IMG/VR virus record: IMGVR_UViG_3300005518_000002
Span: 1 to 64,000 of that record
DNA length: 64,000 nucleotides
Source of the DNA: a virus
Direction: 5' to 3' (one strand)
Shown here one piece after another: positions 58,379 to 64,000 of this stretch. The notes below the pieces were generated by a model that did not search any database, was not told where the DNA came from, and saw nothing but the letters and a program-made list of their open reading frames with translations. A program made the translations under genes and the position numbers. Within the stretch, counting starts at the first letter, position 1; each line of letters starts with the position of its first letter.

Positions 58379-58975
58379 ATGACCACTCAGGCAGACCCGT
58401 TCAGCACCCAGAAGCGCGAGGCCGACGAATTCCTCTCCGGTGGCGGCTCCACCATGATCGCGGCCAAGTGGCCCACCGTCGGTGCCGTCGTGGAGGGGAC
58501 CATCACCGCGTGGGAGGGTCCCGTCCAGAAGACCGACATGGAGTCCGGGGAGCTCCTGTACTTCGAGGCCAAGAAGATGGTCAAGGAGTCCGACCTGAGG
58601 GGCAACCCGGCCACCGCACGCAAGGCCATGGAGCTCCGCGTCGATCTCCAGTGCGAGGCGACCGGCATCACCTGGAAGACCAACCAGTACATCGAGGAAG
58701 AGGTTCCGGACGACGACGGCATGCGCCGCATGTACATCAGCGGAGCTCTCCAGAAGGCGTTCGCCGCAGCCAAGGAGGCCGCGGGCACCGACGGTGTTCC
58801 CGCGCCGCTGGAGACCGGAGCGTACGTGAAGATCACCCGGACCAAGTCGAAGAAGATGCCCAACGGGTTCTTCGCCTACACCTTCGAGGGTGAGTGGACC
58901 CCCGCCAAGCAGAACGCCAAGGCGGCGGACGGCTTCCTGAGTGACGACGCGGAAGAGAACCCGTTCGCCGAGTAG
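58379..58975 (+). CDS. ssDNA-binding-like protein (OB-type), 198 aa
   Basis: ATG after AGAGGCAGGAAC. The first 20 residues hold READEFLSGGGST. A compact beta-barrel-like domain follows (AVVEGTITAWEGPVQKTD, then ELRVDLQCEATGITWKTNQYI, a phage SSB-like pattern), then a helical strand part and a C-terminal acidic tail ending DDAEENPFAE, reminiscent of the SSB acidic tip that recruits partners. Near the end DGFLSDD repeats the motif found in the nuclease. Probable phage SSB that works with the helicase and nuclease. Confidence 0.75.
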   Translation: MTTQADPFSTQKREADEFLSGGGSTMIAAKWPTVGAVVEGTITAWEGPVQKTDMESGELLYFEAKKMVKESDLRGNPATARKAMELRVDLQCEATGITWKTNQYIEEEVPDDDGMRRMYISGALQKAFAAAKEAAGTDGVPAPLETGAYVKITRTKSKKMPNGFFAYTFEGEWTPAKQNAKAADGFLSDDAEENPFAE

Positions 58976-58984
58976 TCCCCCATG

Positions 58985-59021
58985 CAGAAGGCCCCCGGGA
59001 ATCTCTCCCGGGGGCCTTCTG
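58985..59021 (+). terminator. strong 16-bp hairpin terminator
   Basis: A perfect 16-bp stem (58985-59000 with 59006-59021) with loop ATCTC, ten bases after the SSB-like stop. It ends the 52571-58975 operon and, being symmetric, may also stop - strand transcription from 59184. Confidence 0.92.
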
Positions 59022-59040
59022 TTGTGCGAGGTCTCGTGTA

Positions 59041-59184
59041 CTACTCGCTGGTCCTGCCCTCTTCGCCGCAGTGGCACTCATCGGTCGACTGAGCATCTGG
59101 GTGGTGCGCGGCCATGTGCTCCAGCATTTCCCCGAATCCCTCGGGGATACCGGCCTTCGTCAGCAACTTTTCCCAGATATCCAT
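59041..59184 (-). CDS. His/Cys small protein, 47 aa
   Basis: ATG at 59184 with GGAGGG seven bases upstream. A helical start (MDIWEKLLTKAG), then HMAAHHPD and CHCGEEG, possible metal-binding residues. It lies downstream of the RuvC-like gene on the - strand. Function unknown. Confidence 0.65.
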   Translation of the reverse strand: MDIWEKLLTKAGIPEGFGEMLEHMAAHHPDAQSTDECHCGEEGRTSE

Positions 59185-59216
59185 TACGTACCCTCCTTCA
59201 ACAGCTGTGTGGAGCC

Positions 59217-59759
59217 TCAGGCAGCGTTCTGAGGACTCCGGGGCCGCAGTCCGGCACGGGTGGCCGGGGTCCAGTCCACCCGCTCCAGACGGGCCCGCTG
59301 AGCGGCAGGAAGAGGGAACGCAGGCTCCCCCGCCCAGTCCAGTCCGAGCCAGCGCAGCCAGGCCGCGTCGCACTCGTTGTCATCCGTGAACTCGACGCCG
59401 GAGCGCTTGTACGCAGCCATGATCATCGCTGCCTTGTCCCCTGTCCTGCCCAGCGCGTACGCCTTGAGCGTGCTCGGGTTGACCTCCACATAGGGGAATC
59501 CCCGGCTCAGCAGCTCGACCCGCACGGCTCCGTGGACCATCGGGATCTGCCGGGCGGAGGCCCCCTTGAGACCGGCGCGGATGTCCTCCAGGATCACCAG
59601 GTCCGGCCAGGCGTCGAGCAGCGCGACCGCCAGATGATCGCGGATGTGCAGCAGACGGCCGTCTCCCCCGCCGTCCTTCGTCCTGATCAGTCCGGTGGAG
59701 CCGTCCGGATAGGCGAGCCCGGTGCGGGTGAGCGCAGCGTCTATTCCCATGATCTTCAT
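59217..59759 (-). CDS. RuvC-like Holliday junction resolvase, 180 aa
   Basis: RNase-H fold with the four acidic positions in order: Asp in GIDAALTRTG (residue 6), Glu in LVILEDI, and near the end ECDAAWLRW with Asp-Asp in FTDDNECD. The middle NPSTLKAYALGRTGDKAAM is the RuvC substrate helix. It resolves branched recombination or packaging DNA. The ATG at 59759 is divergently placed to the 59856 gene with an operator-like region between. Confidence 0.85.
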   Translation of the reverse strand: MKIMGIDAALTRTGLAYPDGSTGLIRTKDGGGDGRLLHIRDHLAVALLDAWPDLVILEDIRAGLKGASARQIPMVHGAVRVELLSRGFPYVEVNPSTLKAYALGRTGDKAAMIMAAYKRSGVEFTDDNECDAAWLRWLGLDWAGEPAFPLPAAQRARLERVDWTPATRAGLRPRSPQNAA

Positions 59760-59779
59760 GTCGTTCCTCCGTGGTCTGT

Positions 59780-59808
59780 TTGATTAAATCAACCGTACCA
59801 CCTAGGAT
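59780..59808 (+). promoter_or_regulatory. predicted sigma-70-type promoter overlapping a palindrome
   Basis: TTGATT (-35, 59780-59785), a 17-base spacer, TAGGAT (-10, 59803-59808). Transcription would start near 59815, ahead of the 59856 gene. The 13-bp palindrome TTGATT-A-AATCAA (59780-59792) overlaps the -35 box, which suits a repressor site. The RuvC-like gene starts 21 bases away on the other strand, so one regulator could act on both. Confidence 0.6.
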
Positions 59809-59855
59809 GGAACAGGAGTGCATCGTGAACACCGACCAGATGATCAAGGAGTGGT

Positions 59856-60119
59856 ATGGCTCTCGACCCGGCGGCGAAACCCGCCTATGACGCTCTTGTG
59901 GAAGAACACAACGCTCTGCTGAAGGAAGTGGGACGCAGTCCCCTGACCCGCGCACAGCTGGCGGGGGTGCGCACCCAGCTCTCGTACGCCGCCCGCGGTT
60001 TCCGCATCACCTCTCTCATGGTTCCCCGCGAGGGAGAGAAGGGCGAGAACTTCTGGAGGGGCCTCGCGAGCATCCGTAAGAACCTGGCGGCCGCCCGCGC
60101 CGGACTGGAGGAGCGATGA
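59856..60119 (+). CDS. small basic helical protein, 87 aa
   Basis: ATG after AAGGAGTGGT. Helix-rich protein (AYDALVEEHNALLKEVG, then LTRAQLAGVRTQLSYAARGF). Basic overall, overlaps the next gene by ATGA. May bind DNA by charge. First gene of the operon to 61365. Confidence 0.68.
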   Translation: MALDPAAKPAYDALVEEHNALLKEVGRSPLTRAQLAGVRTQLSYAARGFRITSLMVPREGEKGENFWRGLASIRKNLAAARAGLEER

Positions 60120-60556
60120 GCTTCACCACAGGACAGCTCGGCATGAAGGCATACGAGATCTACGTGGCCGAGGAGATCTCCCAGGAAGCGGCCTGTGCCC
60201 GGGTGGGCACAGGCCGCAACAACCTGCGCCGGGTACTGGAGATCATCCGGAACGACCCGAGCGAGGAACTGCTGCTCCAGCTGAAAGCCGGAGAGATCTC
60301 CCTGATGCAGGCACTGGCGGACAGCCGGAAGAACATGGACATCCCGGACCGGCTCAGTGTTCAGCAGATCCGCACCGCCATGGAGCGCTTCGTCGGATTC
60401 GACAGTGTGCGTGCCGAGTTCACCGACGCGCTGCTGCTCCGGGTGCCTGCCGATGAACTCGCGGAGTTCGAGCGCAGGCTGTGCGCCAGCCGCGCTGCCA
60501 CCTGGAACCTGATCAACGCAATCCGGAAGACCAACGAACAGAGGATCACAGAATGA
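60116..60556 (+). CDS. helical DNA-binding-like protein, 146 aa
   Basis: Overlaps both neighbours by four bases. Helices with a possible HTH (MKAYEIYVAEEISQEAACAR then TGRNNLRRVLEII) near the N-terminus, and an acidic helical C-terminus. Because it directly precedes a ParB-like gene, it may be a partner of that system. No family can be named. Confidence 0.65.
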   Translation: MSFTTGQLGMKAYEIYVAEEISQEAACARVGTGRNNLRRVLEIIRNDPSEELLLQLKAGEISLMQALADSRKNMDIPDRLSVQQIRTAMERFVGFDSVRAEFTDALLLRVPADELAEFERRLCASRAATWNLINAIRKTNEQRITE

Positions 60557-61365
60557 GCGAGATCATGAAGGACGGCGAACTCCGGTTCGTCATCGAGCAC
60601 CTGAGCGCCAACCTGCTCGAAGTCGACCCCGCCGTCCAGCGGGACATCAGCCAGGCCCGGGTGAAGAAGATCGCCAACAACTTCGCCGAGCACAGTCTCG
60701 GAGTCCTGGTCGTCTCCCGCCGGGGAGGCGTCACCTCGGAGCCCCGCTACGTCGTCCTGGACGGCCAGACCCGCCTGGAGGTGATCCGCCAGGTCGCCGG
60801 AACGGCGGAGACCACCATGCCCGTGCTGTGCCAGGTGTACCTCAACCTGAGCCGCAGGGAGGAGGCGGAGATCTTCCTCACGCACAACGACCGGGCCGCC
60901 GTGCGCAAGCTGGACGGCTTCCGGATCTCCCTGGTGGCGCAGGAGCAGTGGGCCGTGGAGATCAACGCCGTGGCCGACCGCTACGGCTACCACGTGAACA
61001 AGGACAAGGATCCCGGCCACCGGTTCCTGGCCGTGGGTGTCGCGGAGCGGCTGTACCGCGGGGAGCGGGGCCTGGACGTTCTCGACCGGACGTTCGACAC
61101 GATCAACCGGGCCTGGAACCACACCCCCAACGCCGCTTCCGCGGAAGCGGTCATCGGACTGGGGCTGCTCTACCAGCGCCACCCCGGGGACATCGACTTC
61201 AAGGGACTGGCGAGCAGGCTGGCCAAGGCAGGCAGCCCGCAGCAGTTCATGGGGGTCGTGGCTCAGCACCGGCACGCCCTGGGCATCACCATGCCCGAGG
61301 CTGCCTACCGGTACGCGGTCCAGCTGCACGACAAGGGCCGCAAGTCCCGCCGTCTGAGCGGCTGA
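60553..61365 (+). CDS. ParB-like nuclease-domain protein (DUF6551-type), 270 aa
   Basis: ATG in ATGA overlap. Residues about 18-95 hold a ParB/sulfiredoxin fold: a start helix, then YVVLDGQTRLEVIRQV (ParB box) and LSRREEAEIFLTHNDR. The C-terminus is helical, with a Lys/Arg-rich tail. This class occurs in many actinophages and may act on DNA or nucleotides. Second ParB-type gene in the window; the other is in the modification cassette. Confidence 0.82.
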   Translation: MSEIMKDGELRFVIEHLSANLLEVDPAVQRDISQARVKKIANNFAEHSLGVLVVSRRGGVTSEPRYVVLDGQTRLEVIRQVAGTAETTMPVLCQVYLNLSRREEAEIFLTHNDRAAVRKLDGFRISLVAQEQWAVEINAVADRYGYHVNKDKDPGHRFLAVGVAERLYRGERGLDVLDRTFDTINRAWNHTPNAASAEAVIGLGLLYQRHPGDIDFKGLASRLAKAGSPQQFMGVVAQHRHALGITMPEAAYRYAVQLHDKGRKSRRLSG

Positions 61366-61372
61366 CGGACAC

Positions 61373-61399
61373 GGGCGGGGGCCGTCGGGGCTCCCGCCC
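61373..61399 (+). terminator. hairpin terminator after the ParB-like gene
   Basis: An 11-bp stem (61373-61383 with 61389-61399) with one G-U pair and a 5-base loop, eight bases after the stop. No U-tract. A TACGAT box (61404-61409) follows and may be the -10 of the next transcript. Confidence 0.6.
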
Positions 61400-61442
61400 T
61401 GCCGTACGATCTAGCTCAACGACCACGGACTGAGGAGAACCA

Positions 61443-61913
61443 GTGAATACGAACACGCAGCTCCCCGGGGAGGACGATGCCGGGACCGAAGGTGTCTGGA
61501 CCTTCACGGACCAGTACAACGAGACGTTCACCGTCACCGGGACGTTCCTGGGCGTGGGGTCCTCGCACCGGCCGCGCCACAAGGGTCATGAAGCGGGTAC
61601 GTTCATCCCCCGCCGGGAGCACTGCTCCACGTGCCGCTGGACGGAGATCCGCATCTTCGTGGAGGCCGGGGAGCGCACCCGGTACGCCGTCGTCAACCGT
61701 GGCGTGTCCATCGTTCCCGGTGAACGGGAGCTGGTCACCTGCGAGAGGTTCACCACCGGATTCTCCGTGGTGGAGGGTGTCACCACCCGCAAGACCCAGA
61801 GGGACGGCAGCCAGGTCGTTGCCCTGACCCTCCCGGCCGCCCGTGCGCTGGCGCAGGCGGCCGCCCATGACGAGAGCATCCGGGACGCGTACGTCAACCG
61901 GGCCACCGTCTGA
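61443..61913 (+). CDS. hypothetical protein, 156 aa
   Basis: GTG start, with GAGGAGAACCA upstream. The N-terminal half is beta-rich and has a His/Cys group (HCSTCRWTEIRIF). The C-terminal half contains TCERFTTGFSVVEGV and a final helix. A small actinophage protein of this type is often near recombination genes; function unknown. Confidence 0.7.
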   Translation: MNTNTQLPGEDDAGTEGVWTFTDQYNETFTVTGTFLGVGSSHRPRHKGHEAGTFIPRREHCSTCRWTEIRIFVEAGERTRYAVVNRGVSIVPGERELVTCERFTTGFSVVEGVTTRKTQRDGSQVVALTLPAARALAQAAAHDESIRDAYVNRATV

Positions 61914-61943
61914 GCACATCCGCACAACGACCAGGAGACCGAC

Positions 61944-62141
61944 ATGAACAGACCCTCCGTAACCACCTTCGCCGAAACCGCCGTCGTCTATGCCGTGATC
62001 GAAGGCCGTACGGACGAAGCCCGACGACTCCTCGGCAACATGCTGGACGACGAGCTGCGGGACTACCACCGCCAGGTCAGCACAGTTCTCGACCTGGTCA
62101 ACGACGAAGGCAACGGACGTCGCCTGGAGGGCGGGTTCTGA
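61944..62141 (+). CDS. hypothetical protein, 65 aa
   Basis: ATG after AGGAGACCGAC. Helical protein (AETAVVYAVIEGRTDEARR and a second helix). Its TGA and the next ATG overlap (TGATG at 62139-62143). Function unknown. Confidence 0.65.
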   Translation: MNRPSVTTFAETAVVYAVIEGRTDEARRLLGNMLDDELRDYHRQVSTVLDLVNDEGNGRRLEGGF

Positions 62142-62338
62142 TGACCGACTTCCCCTGGACGGATCCTCCCTGTACCTGCGAGGAGTGCCGTCCGGGGCCC
62201 GGCATCGACTACGCCAGCACGCACCTGAGCCGGATGCTGAACAGGCTGGACGAGGAGCGTGCCCAGCGGGCTGTGGAAATCACAGCATGGATCGACGGAT
62301 GTCACGGCAACCCCGTGATCAAGAAGGAGCCCTCATGA
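62141..62338 (+). CDS. Cys-containing hypothetical protein, 65 aa
   Basis: Overlaps the upstream stop by one base. CTCEEC near residue 11-16 is a possible zinc or Fe site, and a helix follows (LSRMLNRLDEERAQRAV). It overlaps the membrane mini protein start by four bases. Function unknown. Confidence 0.62.
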   Translation: MTDFPWTDPPCTCEECRPGPGIDYASTHLSRMLNRLDEERAQRAVEITAWIDGCHGNPVIKKEPS

Positions 62339-62412
62339 TGAAGCTCATCGGTTGCCTGGTGTTTCTCACCGCGCTAGCGCTGATCTTCCTGATAGCCACG
62401 AACAAGATCTGA
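62335..62412 (+). CDS. single-pass membrane mini protein, 25 aa
   Basis: Tandem ATGs, with AAGGAGCCCTC upstream. A single hydrophobic helix (LIGCLVFLTALALIFLIA) with a short polar end (TNKI). A hairpin follows 39 bases later. Function unknown; similar one-helix peptides occur elsewhere in this window (1566, 33125). Confidence 0.6.
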   Translation: MMKLIGCLVFLTALALIFLIATNKI

Positions 62413-62414
62413 CC

Positions 62415-62612
62415 GTGGGCAGGCACCGCGCCGGGCCACCGGTCACACCACGCGCCGCGGAGGCTGTACCTCACCCTCCGCGGCGCGTACTGCGTCAGGA
62501 GTACGAGCGGCTGTACCGCTTCTACAAAGACCTCCAGCGGGAGCACAGTGCCCTTCTGGACAGGCTGGAGCAGGACACCGAGGAGGTTCCCCTCCCCCTT
62601 CCGGCCGACTGA
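62415..62612 (+). CDS. hypothetical protein, 65 aa
   Basis: GTG start at 62415 lacks a strong ribosome site. The C-terminal half is a clear helix (RQEYERLYRFYKDLQREHSA), supporting coding. The N-terminal half is Pro/Arg-rich and contains a 13-bp inverted repeat (62451-62487) in the DNA, so the real start may differ. Confidence 0.5.
   Translation: MGRHRAGPPVTPRAAEAVPHPPRRVLRQEYERLYRFYKDLQREHSALLDRLEQDTEEVPLPLPAD
62451..62487 (+). other. 13-bp perfect hairpin within the coding frame of 62415-62612
   Basis: Stem 62451-62463 with 62475-62487 and an 11-base loop. Placed 39 bases after the preceding stop, so it may serve as a terminator or attenuator for the 61944-62412 genes as well as encode part of the next protein. 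Confidence 0.55.
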
Positions 62613-62636
62613 GAAATCGACCAAGGAGAACAGATC

Positions 62637-63077
62637 ATGACCATCCGCTTCATCGCTGTGGCCGGGTACATCAACAAGGTCACAACGGACGGCCGCATCC
62701 TGGAACACACCCCGGATGTTCCCCTCGCTCCCGAGGACATGCTTTCACTGATGATCCACGACCATTCCCGGGGTGAGCACGTCGGCCGGATCGACCGGGT
62801 GAGCCTGATCGGGGACCAGATCGTCCTGATCGGCATCCTCTTCGAGGACAGCTGGGCCAGGCCCTCCGTCGATGCGCTCCGCGCCGGTACGGACAGGCTC
62901 AATCTCGACGTCGGCTCCCGTAGTTCCAGCTGGGACTCGCGGGACTCCGGGAAGCCCTTCAAGACGTATGCCGAGGTGATGCGCATCCACGACTGGTGGA
63001 TCCGGGCCGCACATGTCCACAGCAATCCCTGCTGGCCCCTCCCGGCGGCAGACGTCTGGGCGGACCCCGGATGCTGA
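62637..63077 (+). CDS. hypothetical protein, 146 aa
   Basis: ATG after AAGGAGAACAGATC. Beta-rich start (FIAVAGYINKVTTDGRILEH), a His/Asp centre (LMIHDHSRGEHVGRID) and IHDWWIRAAHVHS near the C-terminus. Several His could bind metal. No family recognised. A gap of 70 bases with an operator-like site follows. Confidence 0.65.
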   Translation: MTIRFIAVAGYINKVTTDGRILEHTPDVPLAPEDMLSLMIHDHSRGEHVGRIDRVSLIGDQIVLIGILFEDSWARPSVDALRAGTDRLNLDVGSRSSSWDSRDSGKPFKTYAEVMRIHDWWIRAAHVHSNPCWPLPAADVWADPGC

Positions 63078-63117
63078 CTGCCCCTCCCGCCACAGGGGGT
63101 TCTGCTGTTAAGGTAAA

Positions 63118-63138
63118 TTGACCCGATTTACTGAAAGG
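63118..63138 (+). promoter_or_regulatory. operator-like site GATTT-N4-AAA with upstream TTGACC
   Basis: TTGACC (63118-63123) is a possible -35, and GATTTACTGAAAGG (63125-63138) matches the 3008 site except at the last two positions of the second half. It lies ten bases before the HTH gene ATG. No -10 is clear. Confidence 0.4.
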
Positions 63139-63147
63139 GGTACCACC

Positions 63148-63399
63148 ATGACCACCACCAAGCGACCCAGGGGACGACCCCGTCCCATCGAGACGATCGA
63201 GCGGGACGAGAAGATCCTCAAGCTGCTCCAGCAGAGCGGATCGTTCACCCGCAATCAGATCGCCGAAGCCCTGGGCCTGGACACCACCATCACCTACCTC
63301 TCCCTGGACCGGCTGCGCCGCCAGGGACGCGTCCGCAAGTGCGCGGGCACCGGCTCGAACACCCTGTGGACGAGCGAGGCGAATGCCCCGTGCCCCTGA
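63148..63399 (+). CDS. winged-HTH protein with AT-hook-like N-terminus, 83 aa
   Basis: ATG after AAAGGGGTACCACC. The start TKRPRGRPRP is AT-hook-like. A winged-helix (MarR/DeoR-type) pattern follows: ILKLLQQSGSFTRNQIAEAL, then TYLSLDRLRRQGRV. It is a DNA-binding regulator and could act at the AT-rich GATTT-N4-AAATC repeats, including the one in front of its own gene. This link is inference. Confidence 0.78.
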   Translation: MTTTKRPRGRPRPIETIERDEKILKLLQQSGSFTRNQIAEALGLDTTITYLSLDRLRRQGRVRKCAGTGSNTLWTSEANAPCP

Positions 63400-63605
63400 T
63401 CACCGGACCTGCGGACGAGCAGGAAGAGGCGCTGGGACCGCGGGAGATCTGCGAGCTGGGAGAGATCTGCGTAAAGATGGCCCGGCAGCTGCGAGAAACG
63501 AGCGAGGCAGCGGCAGCCATCTTCAGATCGCTCCCCGCCGCGGGAGCCCTGCTGACGTCCCCGGACGCCATGCGCTGGACCCCCGGGGAAGGAGTTGCGC
63601 TGTGA
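63390..63605 (+). CDS. hypothetical protein, 71 aa
   Basis: GTG start overlapping the HTH gene by ten bases. Helical (EALGPREICELGEICVKMAR) with a Pro/Ala-rich end. The stop overlaps the glycosyltransferase start by GTGA, so it is probably co-translated. Function unknown. Confidence 0.6.
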   Translation: MPLITGPADEQEEALGPREICELGEICVKMARQLRETSEAAAAIFRSLPAAGALLTSPDAMRWTPGEGVAL

Positions 63606-64000
63606 GCGGTGACCGGCTCACCGTGGCTGTGTGCATCCCGACCATCGACGGCCGGGAGCGCATGCTGGCCAACGCCATGCGCACGGTAAGGATCCAGCGC
63701 CGCAAGCCCGACCAGATCCTGATCGAGCGGGACCGGGAAAGGACGGGCGCAGCAGCCACACGCAACCGGCTGCTGGCCCGGGTGGAGACCGACGTGATCG
63801 CCTGGCTCGACGATGATGACCTTCTGGAGCCGAACCACCTGATCGCCAACCTCCGGGTGCTCAAGGAGCGGCCGGAGGTCACACTCGTCTACCCCCGGCC
63901 GCGCATGGTCGGCGGGAAGGACCCCACGGCAGTGACTTACCAGGGACGGTTCCCGACCCCTCCCTGGGGCCTGCGCTGGTGCCCGGAGTTCGACAAGCAC
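63602..64000 (+). CDS. GT-A (family 2) glycosyltransferase, 5' part
   Basis: GTG in GTGA overlap; the frame is open to the window end (133 residues). The sequence begins VAVCIPTIDGRERML, the nucleotide-binding start of GT2 enzymes, and has the metal-binding acidic run VIAWLDDDDLLEPNHL, then LVYPRPRMVGG. It transfers a sugar from a nucleotide donor, possibly to modified DNA bases, since the TET/JBP cassette makes hydroxymethyl groups that such enzymes can glycosylate. The target is not shown by the sequence. Confidence 0.85.
   Translation, partial: MSGDRLTVAVCIPTIDGRERMLANAMRTVRIQRRKPDQILIERDRERTGAAATRNRLLARVETDVIAWLDDDDLLEPNHLIANLRVLKERPEVTLVYPRPRMVGGKDPTAVTYQGRFPTPPWGLRWCPEFDKH

Overview
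The window looks like about half or more of a large siphovirus genome that infects a high-GC actinobacterium, most likely Streptomyces. The support is the uniformly high GC, a WhiB-type Fe-S regulator, a secreted resuscitation-promoting-factor-like protein, the actinophage types of capsid protease, head-tail adaptor and minor tail protein, and a tape measure of about 1,200 residues (long-tailed siphovirus). Both window ends cut genes, so the genome continues on each side. I saw no integrase, excisionase, IS element, CRISPR array or rRNA.

Layout. 0-6.6 kb (+ strand): accessory region with tRNA-Phe, tRNA-Asn and a tRNA-like gene with an abnormal anticodon arm, a secreted GH16 glycanase, a DUF932 protein, small membrane and Cys-rich proteins, and a WhiB fused to a zinc ribbon. 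6.5-52.5 kb (- strand, so expression runs right to left, apart from one + gene at 32.5 kb): replication (primase-helicase-DNA polymerase fusion), small nucleotide and metal proteins, a five-gene DNA base hypermodification cassette, small terminase, sugar genes, a secreted Rpf-NlpC/P60-LysM protein, large terminase, portal, 2H/MuF/protease fusion, major capsid, a long set of head, tail and decoration proteins, connectors, frameshifted tail chaperones, tape measure, minor tail proteins, holin/endolysin and a GT-B glycosyltransferase. 52.5-64 kb (+ strand): divergent recombination and replication region with an intein-split SF2 helicase, a RecB/Cas4-like nuclease, an SSB-like protein, ParB-like proteins, small proteins and a GT-A glycosyltransferase cut by the window end; a RuvC-like resolvase and a 47-residue gene lie on the - strand inside it.

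The most notable system is at 41.3-45.4 kb: a translationally coupled run of ParB-like protein, aGPT-PPlase/5-hmdU-kinase-helical family protein, PLP fold-type-II enzyme, P-loop kinase and TET/JBP 2-oxoglutarate dioxygenase. From known families this predicts oxidation of a pyrimidine 5-methyl group in DNA, phosphorylation of the hydroxymethyl, replacement by an amino-acid-like group, and PLP trimming. No C5 methyltransferase or thymidylate synthase homologue is in the window, so the starting base is undetermined.

Regulation. Strong hairpins separate the transcription blocks. A recurring inverted repeat of the form GATTT-N4-AAATC, with relatives, sits in at least six intergenic regions upstream of blocks and may be a phage operator.
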